Source: Incurvaria masculella
Taxonomy: Eukaryota; Arthropoda; Insecta; Lepidoptera; Incurvariidae
NCBI GenBank assembly: GCA_946894095.1
Contig: OX335642.1
Location: 21,649,021 to 21,713,020 of the forward strand
Reading direction: 5' to 3'
Length of the DNA stretch: 64,000 bases
Made by a program: the position numbers and the translations under genes. The notes below the pieces were generated by a model that saw nothing but the letters and a program-made list of their open reading frames with translations, had not been told where the DNA came from and searched no databases. Positions 9,773-24,700 of this stretch are shown piece after piece; within the stretch, counting starts at the first letter, position 1, and each line of letters opens with the position of its first letter.

Positions 9773-12700
9773 CTGTTGCCAACAAACAACCCTCATGCAT
9801 AAATATGTTTAATTTGGGGGCGTTAACACCACTAACGCCCAACTCATATATTCACGCAAGCATTTTGCTTTGAATCTCGCTTTTGCTTGCCCGAAATATT
9901 ATTTTGTCTTGGTTAAGGTTGGCATATCTCACCGTAAAACCAGTAAAACCAAATGATTTATATTTTTATTTGGAAACACTAACAGGTACACGCGCGTTTA
10001 GACAGCGAATTCTACAATAAAAACTTTATGTTTGTTGATAATAATAGTATAATATTTTGCGAAACTTACTACTAATTTTTAAACAATAACATCCTTTATT
10101 TATAGAATAAACATTCTTTATTTATTATAATTATCATGAAATGATTATTTATGAAACCCAGTCACAGCATTTAAGACTCAAACCCGTTTAGTTACTGTTC
10201 ATGATATCATGCGACCCATCTGAGAAGGTTACTTCTAAACTATTCAGTTTCAGTTTCTTTATTTTGTCCATTAGATGTAAATTACACACTCGGATTCTTA
10301 TATATGTTTTTTCTTTTTCTGCCGGTTTGATTACTTCTGACGAAGAAACTTCGCCAGGTTTGTCATTTTGTATTTGTTTTTAATTGATACTTACAAACCA
10401 GTTTACAGTCGTTTATATATTACTGTGATACTGCTCACAAAGAAAATTATTGTTTAGTTTAGTGGGCGAGTTGCGCGGATCTCTGAGCACGCATTGCCGA
10501 GTTCGCGCGACCGTAATACGGACTGTCACAATGAGTTTGCACGAACTGAATAGAGGTTGGATTTTATTAGGAGACCAACGACACTTGTATTTTGTGCGGG
10601 GTGCGGTTTCGAGTGAGTGTTTTTGGTGAACTGTAGTGCCGTGCGGTTGCATTCTTCAGCCAGCCAACACCAACCCGCGATGCCGCTGGTGTCACGCCGA
10701 GGATTCAGTGAGTTCCCTAGGATCCTATCCCAGACCTATATGCTTATGACCTCTGCAGCGTACTACTTAGACGGGGTGAGCATCGCCTCTTAAAACAATT
10801 AAATATACATTGGTGGAAAACAAATTCTTGACTACCATTGCCTTATTCTAAATTAATAGGTAAGCATTCTAATCTAAATTATTCAGGTGTAAACCACCAT
10901 CGTCAACATTAAAGGTTAATTTATCAAGTAGAATTATAATATTTTCCACCTTGTTGAAGTCCATTGTCGAATATGTTTAAATGGCATTACATAATTTGTT
11001 CACCATCTTATTCAATTTCAAATAAGATATCGTCATATTACCTAGTATTGAATCGTTTTCTAATAAACCATGCTCCTGCTGTTATAAATGGTATGAAATC
11101 TTGATGAGGAGGTGCTGAGAAGTGTTTTCACTCTTAGGGCCGAGTGCACGAAAGCACAAAAAATCAAAATCAACGTCAACGTATGATTAAACAGGTCACA
11201 CTGTATGGACAGTATGGAAGGAATTCCATGCGGTTTACTTAAAGTGACGTGTTTGAACATTGTTTAACTCGGCCGTCTCTTCGTGCAATCGGGGCTTAAT
11301 GTGCTTAATATTACTACGTTACGGATGATTGATGTGAGGTTAAAAAGGGACATCTAAATTCAAGCATTTTGATCCCATAAATCTCCGGGTGTGTGTCGCA
11401 GGTCCTAGTCGTTCTTCAGTTGAATTTTCAAGTCATTAAATTTTCTATTTATTTTTAAAATCCGATTACAGTGCGTCAGTGTGTGTTTACCTGGAATCAG
11501 TGGAGGCCTCTACCTACACTGGATTGAGATCACCGAAGCGCAGTGTAAAAGAGGTTGACCTTGAGCACTGACCTTGATATGGAGAGGCTGGAAGGGGTCC
11601 TCCACGGGCACCGTAAAGGCCTCGTCCCACACGGGGTTGAGGTCCCTGTAGACGATCTTGGACTTATGCAGCAGCTTGCCGGCAAGCTTGAACTTGACGT
11701 AGGGGTCGCTGGTGCCTGTCAAAAGACCTGCCGTCACGACAGCCGGGCACACGTAACATGGTTAGTTCGCTGAAGGGAAGCAACATAAATATAACACTAC
11801 CTACATTATACGAATACATATGTACATTTAAGAGTAATCTTATATTAGGTATTACTAAGTTACCGAGTGCGGAAAATAGCGGGAAAGCTTTCAGTAATGT
11901 TTTGTTTGTTTCCGTTTAAATTTTAAACACCAAAAGTATGTTCTACAAATTATGCGACTAGAAGTTACTTTGTTCATAAGCGCATTGAACAGATAGCGTA
12001 AATGCGTACAAAGCGATCTAGTTTGTGTAACTAGTAGGTAATGAGTGCAACATTTGAGGTAGAAAAGCAAAAGTGAGTCGTTTCTTTTAAAATCTATGCA
12101 CCGGAAATAGAGACAAATTTGAGATCTCTTTCTGTCGTGCTGACGTCAACCATAGAGTAAAAGGGACTTGGCAATTCCTTCTCTTTCCGGTGTATACATT
12201 TGATATAGAAACGACTGTAACTATGTGTAACACTTATTAGATCACGGCGGTGTTTAAAAATGTTTGAAAAACTACCGGCTTTTTACGCGGCGATAAGATA
12301 CTTTCTCCGACGTTTAGAGCTGATCATTCGGCCCGTTGTCAAGGAGGCAGCTGCTACGCCCATGCGCAGCAGCCGACCGATAGATAGGCTCGACGTGGTC
12401 ATACAGTGATAGATATCGTCAGCTCACAATGCCTGTTCTCTGAAGTAACGAACGCTTCCCAAGAGAATTCTGCAACTACCCGCACTACAGCTACAATCTA
12501 CTGCAACGGAGAGCCTAGCTGTCAATCGGCTGCTGCGTACGGGCGCAGCAGTTGCTTCCTCGACAACGGGCAGAATCGGCTTGATCGATTGGAGAAAGTT
12601 TCGTACCGCCGCGTGAAAAGCCTTGAGATTTTCAAACAAATACCTATAAGTGAATTCAAGTAACAATAAGTAAAGCCTACCTACTTCTTGTTTCTTGGGA

Positions 12701-15700
12701 TTTATCTTTCATATCGCGTTCATATTCATGAAAAGAGAAGATAGCATTACTTGTTCTGTGATAGACATAGCCCTCTCTCTTACTACATACCTTGGAAAAT
12801 TCAATAAATGGGGAAGGCAAATGTCAAAGTGGCGCTAGCATAGCAAACCCCGAGAACGAATAGACTTGTTTTGAAGATCTAGTAAAAGGTTTTTTTTCGA
12901 CACATTTCAGTATTTTCTTTTGAAAAGGCTTTCTATAGCATGGTAGACCATCGCAATGCGAAAACATACAGATTTCATAAAGTATCAACCAGCTTTATAA
13001 AAACGTAGGAAGACAGCTTTTGTAACAATATAGATTTAAAAATGCCGATGCTCGATTATAAAATGCCGCGGCGTCGCGCCACTGGGCTACTAATGCTGTT
13101 AAATAAAAATTAAGAATGTGCACGAAGACATTGGTCAGTGGCTGGTTTTCATCTTGTAACCATAGAGACCATAGATGGTAGATATGCCTACATATGTATT
13201 GCCGACTGCAGAGTGCAAGTAAAGCGATACACATACATCATCAATCTACAACACTACGATACGAAGCTTTAAACCAAAAGGTGAGTTTGTGTGGACCTGC
13301 CGGGTGTACATGCTTTAGTGTGTTCTGGATCAGCAGCGAACGGTGCGATCTCCTCCAGGCCAGCGCCCCGTACCTCGAGCGAAGCAACACGACCGGTATG
13401 CATTATTAGTGGCAGTGTGAGTAAAGCCTGTTTTCTGTATTTATTGTTTCGATTTAACATAAACATGTTAATTTTAGATGTAAAAGGTGAATCGATTTAG
13501 ATTCGAGAATTTTTATTGACATATTCAAGTGCACTGTTAAGGTGCCAAAGAGTAACAAATACAATACCTTATCGGATCTAATGTTGGGGCAAAAATGCCT
13601 CGCACTTGCATGAAAGTAGGAGAACATTGTGTGAAATCAAATACTGCTGCTTTTTATCACTTTGGCGTCATAGTTTTGGATGCACAAAGTTGTAGGGAGT
13701 TGCTCCACCGAGTTCCTTGCTATCAAGTAGGGCAATATGGCCAAGGGCGACTTCTCTGGTCGACCAGCAACAGTGGGGCGGCGGCGCCGCGACGAACTTA
13801 GTTATATAATGAGGCTTCTCAGATTGCCAATGGCTATTGATTACCTGGTCGACCGAGCTATCCCTGCAAAACCCGTATCAGTCGACGCTTTACTGAAAGT
13901 CATGGGTCTATAAACTCATACGTCAGGATCTGTTTTGTTAAATGTGAAGCTGGCATGTCTGCGTTAGCGTGCTGTAGCCGCGCGTGTCGATGCGAGTGAG
14001 GGTGTGTGAGACGGTATGTGGGTGAGAGAGGGGGTGTCTACGGACCGTTCTTATCGCAGGCGAGCAGGTTGCGGCCGCGCTTGAGGTGCACGCGCAGCTG
14101 GAAGAACGCGTGCTGCCGCAGCTGCTGCTCGCGCGCGCGCTGCTCTTCGTCCTGCATCTGCAACACAAGCAATCATAAATTGTGTCTTTGCGTCCACACG
14201 CTTAACTTATCTTCAATGGGGTGCAGGGTGCAAAGCTTTACCACCAGATGGCGCCACATAAAACTATGCCAAGCTGATAGCTTAGAGGTTGTGTTTACTC
14301 GCGAATCCCAGGCAATCACATTGTCCGTGTTTTACATCCATTACAAGATAGCTATTCATATTAACTCAGTTTAATTGGTCAACAACCTATAACCTTAAAA
14401 TGAAACCGTGGCATAAGTTTATGTGGCGCCATCTGGTGGTAAAGTTTGGCAGCCGCTCTCCCCATGGATGAGGTATATTTGAGGGCATAAACTCACCATG
14501 AGCAGGTCTGTGTGTGCGCGCGCACGTCGCGCCGGCGTGCTCGAGGTAGAGGCGCACGGCTCAGCCGCGCTGTCTCCCCTGCCGCCGCCGCCGCTCGCTG
14601 TCGACGTCTGCCGAACGAGTAGCCCCACTGCGGAAAGGCGGGAACGTGAGCAGGTCTATGTGATGGCGCATGGCTCGGCCGCACCGCCTCTACTGATGCC
14701 TGTCTACTGGTGACTGATAATTCCTGTCTACTGATGATCATGAGACATAACATGGATTCTGTCGAGAGATCAACTAACCATGTAAGAAATAGAGTTCATT
14801 ACTTTTCTTATTGACCGTGTTACTGGCTATGGCCGATTATGGATGTTTAAATGCTCTATGTGTTCGTAGTTGGAATCTCGGTTGGAATAGATGACGAAAT
14901 ATCGTTTGGTGAAGAATAACCTTTTCCGAAAGAATGGTGACCTTCACTGTAGCAACGTTGGGCGGCTAATTTGTCATCGAGAGACCTATACCTACGGGTT
15001 AAAGGTGTACACCGACCCTGTTGCAACGTGATGAGTACTACGTGGTGCTGTCCATGAATACAAACGGTAAGCTCCTCGTTCATCTCTGAATTTGGAGACC
15101 CTCTAAAAATAATCTAACACACGCTTCACGGGAAAATATACCTGTATGCGTTCCTGGCGCGTTCGCCTCCGTCTGCTCCTCCGCTGGCGGTGGAGACGTA
15201 GGTGGCGACGGCGGCGGGGAGGAAGGAGGAAGCGGCGGAGGGGAGGGCTCACGCGCGTGCCGCCTCCACCGCTTCAGGATGCGCTTAATCTTCTTCATAG
15301 TCCTCGCTGACCCTCCCGCACCCCGCACCGCCCGCACGACTCATCCACATCACAACACTTCACCAGTTCGCGCACCACTCAACACCAGTTTACTAATTGT
15401 TATTTAATGCAAACTTAATCTCGTTCAGTGGGCGTACAGACTCGTATTCGAAAAAAATGCGAATACGTTTTCGTTATGCTGCAAATCATAGAAGTACTTA
15501 CCTATATACTATTTCATATGTTTTGAACAGAGCTGTTATATCATGACAGAAGCAAGGCGCCATAAACTTGACAATAAATCAATTTTCAATTTGATTACAA
15601 GGATGTTTAAATACATTGATGATAAAGATTAATCAAATTACCGTTCCGTCATTTTGAAATGGTAATACAGGGTCCGTCACTCTAAGTGTTACCAATCGAA

Positions 15701-18700
15701 AATTATGTTATGTTGTTAATTGAAGTGCGGTTTATTAAAAATTGTATCAAAATGATAAAAAAAACATTGAATTTTAAGACAATCATTGTTGCAGCCTGCA
15801 ATGTCTTTGCCGGAACACTTGGTGCCATTATCCGTGCCAAAGGAGGCTATATCGATTAATAACATTAACAGTCTTAAAATGATTATTATTTTTAAATTTT
15901 GATACAATTTTTAATAAACCGTACTTCAATTAACCAAATAACCTCATTTTCAATTGCTAACACTTCGAGTGAAGGACCCTGTATATATTTATTCAGAATA
16001 TTATGCGGAGACTGTTTTATCCTATATTGGCCTGTTATTTGAGAACTGCTAACTCCACGCAAATTGACCGATTTTTCTAATCTATTTCAAACTAAAATAG
16101 ATCACATACGCTTCTTAAGGATTCATTGCGAAGGTATACAGACGTTCCTTTGTCCTTTCAACGTAATGATCCTGAACCACATCTGCTCACACAATCTGCT
16201 GATGTTCACATATCTCCGACAAACGCAAGAATAATATATCCACTCACTATATCGAGTGGTAAGGGTAGGGCATCGGTAGAAGGTGCTCTCGAAATACTGC
16301 ATCGTTCACTGAGCGCGCCGAACCAACAGGCTCCCGATAGAGTCGTATTCACTACGTATAATATTCACAACGTATAATCTTATTTTTTTCCAAAAAAATA
16401 AAACCATGCATATCGTATAATAGTCACAACGTATAATGTTATACGTTGTGCATGAGTTTAAAAATAAAATAAACTCTTTGCATCATGCAGAACGTATAAT
16501 AGTCACAACGTATAATATTCCTAACATGAATTCACAAAAAAAGAAAACCATGCAGAACGTATAATATGCCAAGAAGCACTGCATAAAGCGCCCTAACAAC
16601 GATACATTTAAGGCTGAAATTGCTACGAATCGATATCTGTTGAAGAGTAACAATTTGCTACAACGCTAATTGAGACGGTCGAAAAGTCGCGTGCGAGTAT
16701 AATCTTTAATCTTATATCGATAAGGGCGCTTATCGTATGAAATATTTTAGGATTATATGATATGCATGGTTTTCTTTTTTTGTTAAATAAAGATCATAAC
16801 ATTATACGTTGTGACTATTATACGTTATGCATGGAGAAATAAGTAATTCCCCCTCCCGATATAGTCTCGAATAATCGATATCGAATATTGTTCTATATTT
16901 GCACGGTCCATAGATTGTTCTTTCCAACGAGATACATAAATAAAACTTTAACTTAGCTTTTCGATGCCTGATGATTTTTTTTTAACTTAAGCCCATAATA
17001 TAATGATTGTATGGACAATATTTCAATTTCATTCCTTTGATGCATTAATCTTGACACATTTAAGATATAATACTAAACTCAACGCGCTGTGACATCTGGG
17101 TCGTGAGACACCCCTAATACGAGGTGGTGGGGGCGCATGTTTTGGCGACTAATATACATGATATAATATAAATAGACCTTTTCGTTATGGTTAACCTTTC
17201 TGTCTGTACCCGAAGTTCTCACCTAAATTGGCCTTTACGGTAAACCAATCGACTGGCGTTTTCAAATGTATGGAGAAATTGAAGAGCGCGCGCAGTGGGC
17301 GTTAACTAACATTTGCGAGTCCGAGTTTGATTTGACAGCTTACTCAACGTCGACGTTGCCGTATACGCCGATTCCGCGTTTTCATACAAATCGGAAGTCC
17401 GAGTTTGACTTTGACAGCTTGAAGAAGGTAAACCACAGAATATCTAGTAAAAACTTGTACGGAGTTTGATGTTTTTACGGAAAACGACAGTCGATCGGTT
17501 TGCCGTAAACGCCAATTTAGGTGACAACTGAGACTACAGGCTCTGGTACCTATATGATTCGGTGTGATATTTTAAACATGTTTTATGTCAAAAAAATATA
17601 TACCTTGAAAGAGTTGAGTAAAGGTCAAGACATCGATCGCTAGGATCTCACAATGACACACATATGATGTCATTCAGAGATATAGACCAAAATATATGAC
17701 TAGAATAGACTACGCGCAAGTTATTATTTATTTCGGTGTGAATATATTTTGAAAATCTCGACCGTCTTCCAGGTAACGCGATGCGAAATGAAAGATACTC
17801 CGGAACTTCACAATCCTTATAATAATTTAGAATAAGAACACGTTCTTTAGACGTCCTGACGAATGTAGTTCAGCGTGTTAGTGTTAGCGTGTTAACCGAT
17901 AATATTATTCGATAATTTATCAGTATTGTCGCTTTCAGCTTCCGGCGGCGCGCGGCGGCAGCACGCGACGAGGGCGTTAGCGGAGTTATCTACACTAACT
18001 CAATTCCGTTTTCTGCAGCGTCGGCTCTTTACCCATTGTGTATCATATCAAGCGTTTAATTTTTTTTTCAACCATTAGGTTAAGTTATTTATAATTTAAG
18101 ACTTTTCACATTGTGGGTTGTTGTTTCCTCTTAATTCTTAGTTCTTTGCCTTAGACCATTCTACTAATGTAAGTTTGGCGGCAACATTAAGGTATAAAAT
18201 CATAATTGTGTTATATCATTAATGTGGGTGAAAAAAAAAACAACCTATAGACCAGTGAAGAGTCTTTGCAGGTTCTTCTTCACTGAGTTGTTCGAATTCG
18301 CGGATCAATCAAATTGTGACATGACTTAGTGTAGATTGACTACCAGAAGTTGAATAAATGAAATGAAATAAAACTTTTCAAATAGCATAGAATAATGTAC
18401 AAATCAGAATGATAATTTTAAAACCTTTAAAGAAACACTTTTTTGGTGCGAACCAAGAGAAGGCTTTGGTATCGGACGTAATATGCACTAGCAGCAAGTC
18501 ACGTGGACGATATCTTCCGCATCCCTGCCCCGCAGGGGCAGCAGAGGCTCTACGTATACATCCCTACAAAGGATCGGCCTATTCCTGGAATTACGCAATC
18601 AGGAATCAGGAATACTGAGTCTAGAAAACCACTTTTATAGCAGCTTTTAAAGCGTTTTTTTTCGACGGAAAACCTTAATTAAATTTAAATAATATGCTCC

Positions 18701-21700
18701 GGAATATTTTCGTCAAAATAATGGATTGAAAACCGATATAAACGGGATTTCAGGAATAGGCCTGCAGTTTGAGTTCCTCGCTTTCGTTGTGGAGACACAC
18801 GGAGTTTGGAGTAACGATGCGTGTGTTTTCGCTCGGCGTTTGGGTATATTACAAAAACAATCTAATTGAAAAGATACATTTATCAGCGATCAGCGGGTTG
18901 CATAAGTTTTTAGACAACGCGTTTCATTAGCCGTTCACCGTTTGGGGACCATGACAACGGGACCAGTGCAGTAAGGAACATAGTTGTTGTTATTTTATAA
19001 GTTATGATGTTCGTGTATTTAATAAAGATTAATAAATTGATCATTGATCCCTATTGCTAGAATATAATCATAATCTAAAAAAAAAGTAAGTAGTATATTT
19101 TCATCTTTGTAAATTGGGTTCGACCATTTACGATTTTACCAACAGATATTTAATTATTTCTCAAATATGGGTGAATACATTTGGCGTATTTCAGGGAAAA
19201 ATCCTAACAAAAGCGGTTGTGTAGTTACATGTGTAGGTAGTTACATGTTACGCGGTAATTACATTCATGGCACATGTGCTATGTTATTGCATTAATTCGT
19301 AGGAGGTGCGAGGGTGGTTGCGCCGGGGTGCGGGGGGGGGGGATAGAAGGGGAGGGAAGCACGTGTGACGAAAGTCGTCCCTCACGATCGATCAATTTAC
19401 ATGCAAACAGCTCCTGCCTTACTTATAAACATTTCTACCATTGCTATTACTCCGACATTTCTTGCGGTCTGGTACACACGACCAAAGAGCCGAGGGAGAG
19501 AAATACCGGAGCGATAGCGATAGTACAAATGACAAGAGTGAAGCGCCAGCAGATCGCTCACGGTGCGGTGCGCAGAGTTATGGGTTTATTAATGAAAGTG
19601 TTGGAGACACTGCGGAAACGCGAAATATGTTCTAATTCTGTATGAAAATGCATCTGATCTTACAATCGGCTGCGATCTTACATGCAGTGCAGATTAGGTA
19701 CTCGTATCTCTTGGCAGTTATAAATTAGAACGAAAATCAGCTAGCAATGCACACGAATTTCCTGCAAAATTCTTACGAATTTCACAAAAGAGAATAGGTA
19801 AACAGCACGTCCGCGTTTAGCGTCGCCGCATTAAATTAGGAAAACTGATTTTCTATGAGATATTTTGCGTCAGTGAGTGAGTAAGTAATAACGCAGTTTA
19901 ACAACTGTAGGGTTAGAGCAAGGTTTGAAGAATGGCCTTCGAACCGAGGGCAAAGAACATATGCCGAGGGGTCATTCACTCGAGTAAAAAGTGTACCCTT
20001 AGATTACAAGTAGTAAAAAATACCAGGATTATGTTGTAACTTCTAGATTTCTAAGAATTCCCAAGGACTACCTAGTTTCCTGGAGATTTCCAAAGATTTC
20101 TGATGATTTCGAAAGATTCCCATAGATTCCTGGAGATTTTCATGATTCTTAAAGGACTGCCAAAGATTCTTAAGGTATTACTGAAGATTACTAGGATTAC
20201 CAAAGATTCTGGGATTTCTTGAAATTACTAAGGACTCCGAGATTGGTCTCCCAAACAGAAAGTTTATCTTCCAATGAATGACCAAAAAAAGGTCATCGGA
20301 CAACCGGCGACCAACAGACCAACCAGATTCCCCGGTCTCCCACATGAGAACATTGAGATCACTAAACAATTGCACACCAGATTCCCTGAGTGACTGAGCC
20401 CTCGCTTCGAACCAAATCTCGAATCCCGCCCTGCAACGTATGCGGCGCAGCGGTGGCGTCGCGCCGCGTGCCTTCCGTACTCGCATCACGCCCCGCCCGC
20501 CCGTTATTAGTGCACTACGTGAAGCTACACGGAAACACTTTCACGAATACATCTAGTGTTCTGATAACACAAGCGGCCGCAAACGCTAGCTAAACTGGTT
20601 TAGTTTACTAGGAAAATGGAAATTACCACAAAAAAAAAGAAAATTAACATACATAAAAAAAAACGATTCCGACGAATTGAGAACCTACTCCTTTTTTTCG
20701 AAATCGGTTAAAAATTAAGCTTATTCTCCGTCGACCGGAAGCGTTAATGTCATAATTAATCCATTTTATATGGACATCTTATTATTTTTAACGTGTTACA
20801 AAAAAAATTTTCTTGTTATATTGTAAGTAATTTAACATTCAATTGTTTTTATAATGACTTAACCAGAAATGTTATCATGCATCAATTAATTTTAGGATAT
20901 AGGCTGAGATTACTAGTGATCCAAAGAGGTTCTGGGCATTTGCGAAAGTCCGTGAATATATAAAATTTTAAAAGAGATTTTTGTAATTGATTTTATTATT
21001 GTATGCTAGAACTCTTCGGTTGTCTATATATCTGTAACAATGCTACCATTTGAAATACCAAATAAAGCCAGAACTAATGTAATGAGACATGGATGGCTGT
21101 AACACACCTACTGTCATGATATTAGCCCAACACACCTCATTAGAACTAGGTTCCTGCATTTCTCTTATAAAATGCAGGAGAAGAAATGCAGTGGGGCCAA
21201 TATGTAATATTCCTACACAAATGAGAAAATAACAAATTTTAAAAGTTGTCGGCATTTATTATAAGAATAGAAATCCCTTATCAAAACACGCTAAGCTTTA
21301 ATATTTTTTTTTTTTTTTTTGTCTTGGCTTCGTTATCTTCTGTGTGAATCCCACATCAACCTTCCCACACTGATTTCACCCGATCCGCAGGCCTATCCCT
21401 GGAATTCCGTAATCAGAAAGCAGGAATCCTGCGTCTAGAAAACAGTTTTTTATAGCTGTTTCCAAAGCGATTGTGTCCTTGAATAATTATAAAATCGATG
21501 TTGCAGAATCTTTTCGCCAAGGAAATCGATTTGAAAACTGCTAAAAAAGCGGTTTTCGAGACTTAGGATTCCTGATTCCTGATTACGGAATTCCAGGAAT
21601 AGGCCTCCCGATCTCGCATTGTCCCCTCCGCGTGCCTCCGCTCCCGCAAGCTATGTTACGCTGGTTCCCGCAGTAAGTATGGTATGGTCAATCAGCAGGC

Positions 21701-24700
21701 GTCGTCCCTTTCTACGTCCAATCTCATGGGGGACCAAAACCAAAAAAAAAACGGCCAAGTGCGAGTCGGACTCGCACACGAAGGGTTCCGTACCATCGTA
21801 CAAGATTTAACACAAAAAAATCACGTTTATTGTATAGGACCCCTCTTTAATTTTTATTATTTTTTTATTTTACCTATTTGTCGTTATAGCGGCAAAATAA
21901 ATACACACTCTGTAAAAATTTCAGCTGCCTACCTATTACGGTCCATGAGGTACAGCCCTGTGACAGACGGACGGACAGCGGAGGCTTAGTAATAGGATTC
22001 CGTTTTCACCCTTTGGTTACGAAACCCTAAAAAATATAAATACCTAATTCAAAAAGACAGGAGTAAAGTAAATCAATCACACGACGAAGTATGCGTTTGT
22101 AAGAATGGTAACTGCAATGTTTATGCCAATCATTCTAGCTGACCAACTAACATTCAGTTTAAAGAACAGAACATTCACTTACATACATCGATGCTTACAG
22201 AGAATAATGAGTTAGTTACATTAAAGTTTGTTACGGTTACCTTAGATGTTTAACATTAATCGGCAAGGGAGAACGATTTTACCATTTTTTTAAACACTTC
22301 TAGAGACTTTCTTCTTTTTCTTAGAGAGAGATCTTTGATATGATTAGGTGAGGTATTATAAATGTTTGCTCCCTCAAAAGTCACGGTCCTTTTACCGTAA
22401 TTTGTTCTTGGCAGAAATACGTGTATGTTTCGCGCGCTCCGAGTGAAATAAACGTGCACTTCATCATTACTTACAAATGTTGTCTGGGAATGAATATCAT
22501 CATTCAGTATTTTCCTGATTAGGATGCATGTGCTGTATTTGTATACATATGTGATATTTAAAAGTCCTGTTTGTTTATAAAGGGTGGCCGTTGGAGTCAG
22601 GTAGTCATAATGGAAAAGAACCTTAATTATTTTATTCTGAGCAACCTGCAATTCTTCTAAAATAGAAGGAGCAGCACTTCCCCAGACTGCAGCGAGGTAG
22701 TCGAGGTGTGGGTATACTAACGAGTTGTAAATATGCTTTCGAACTTGCAGAGGTAGAAAAGCACTGATCCTTCTTAGTGCTTCAGTCAGGGAAGTAATTT
22801 TGGATTTTAAATGATTTACGTGTGTACGCCAAGAAAGATCCTTGTCTAGGATTAATCCAAGATACTTTTCATGGCCTCCCTGAGCAATCACTTCTCCATT
22901 TATACTAAGTGAACAGTGTGGATTAATATTGATGTTTTTTGCAGTAAATATGATACGACAAGTTTTACTGGTAACGTTGAAAGGTTTATCAATGTGTCCA
23001 CATTTCTACTCCATGGACAATCGGTGCCTGCTTGCTAGGGGCAAAGGGGAATATGTAATACGGGGGCGGCGCGTCGGCTCGGGACGATAAATGTCAAGGG
23101 TGATCCGAGGCGGGGCAGGGGAGGCGCTACCCGCGGAAAGTCCTGAAAAAATCTAACTTTTAGAAAAGTACCGACCTTTTGGTTGTATATCTACCTCGTG
23201 TATAGGTAGGTAACTAGACCGCCCACGCAGCGCACCCATGCGATTTGAACCACAGATAATGATTTGAACCCTACCCGCGGGAAAATGTAGTACTAGGAAC
23301 GCTTGTCGGTGACATAAAAACAGAATAAACGATGTTTTTTTCTTCGATGTTTCTTTTTAGCTACACATTCTGAAAGTCAAATAAGTTAAGTTTTACATAT
23401 TCAAATTATATTTTTCAAAATAAAGTTTCCTTGTCGTTCACTATTTCCGCACAGTTATAACGTCTGATATTGCATATGTGAGCGGCAAATACTCAGTATA
23501 GGTGGCCCAACCCGCTCAACTTCCCATACAAACGGGGAAAGAAGATCACGCCCATATTTCTTATCAGAGATCCCAAATTTTGCTCAAAAAAGCTTTATTT
23601 GATCGAACTAGATGTCTGATGACCGTTGGCATTGTGAAATTGTGTTTGGTTTCCAAGTTATAAGGTCCGAAAGTTCGAATTTTTCGCGCGTTTTATACAA
23701 TAACTTTGGTGGTTTATTACGCAATGATAAAGTAAGAAAATCTTAAAAAGATTAGTCATCAGACATAGCTTATTTAATCAAGATTTATCTATTTGGTTTT
23801 TGTTAGATTTTTGACTACAGCGGTCGTGGTTTACTTTTAGCTATTAGTCGTTTTTAAATCAAAATTTTCGTAAATGTTACCAAATCATACACTAATCTTT
23901 TTTGTGGACATGTTGCATCTTTCTCATCACGGAGCCTGTCTTTTTCTTTGAAACAGAGAAGGTCCCAGAGCGCAACAGCACGGTTTTGTACAGTGCCCGC
24001 GAATGAGTTAGTCCCGCCGGGTTGGGCCACCTTATTACGTTTAGATAAACCTGAATGACGCCAGCATACCTACGTGTATCCAGCTAATAATAACAATGTA
24101 ATAACACAATAGCGACCACAACACGATCTTATTAAAAAACCACGAATTGTATCGACGAGACAGTTTAACGCGAGAGGAGGTAAGGCGCCAGGGAGCGGGA
24201 GAGGTGGGGGGGAGGTGAGGTGAGGCGCGCGACCTTGGCACAGTGGCGGTCGCGGACACGGCGGCCGCTGCTCGGCGCACTGATGTCACTGACTGCCTGC
24301 TCTGTGCTCTGTCTGCGCGGCGCGCGGTAGCATCGTCATCCCCTCGGGACCCCCCCATCTCCCCCGCCCCCCCCGTCTCCCACGCTCCCCGCCACTACCA
24401 ACGCCATCGAGTATAATGGACGATTGGCTAAGCTGCCTACAGAATATGGCTGTGCCGCAAGCCAAGGTCACACCAACGGATGCAAGCAGCTTTGGCAGTA
24501 GGCTATACGAAGAAGATAGATCATATTATGTAGAACGCAGACCGCCTGATAAACGATTGGACCATTGGCTATAGCAAACTCAGCCGTTACCAGAGCGTAT
24601 TCTCGTATGGTGCATGATATAGCAAGCATTTTTCGAAGGAAAATATTAACACTATGGATTATAAAGTTATGCTTTATGAAATGATTGTCATTCGCATCAA

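Noticed and set aside
8436..9842. Several long minus-strand frames of 150-238 codons taken as separate genes
   Set aside because: They are shifted readings of the same tandemly repeated Mctp exon and cross splice donors.
17266..17469. 67-codon plus-strand frame
   Set aside because: Lies completely inside MITE family C.
21619..21989. Plus-strand frames after the third family G MITE
   Set aside because: Contains 'aagtgcgagtcggactcgca', a widespread insect repeat motif; no recognisable protein.
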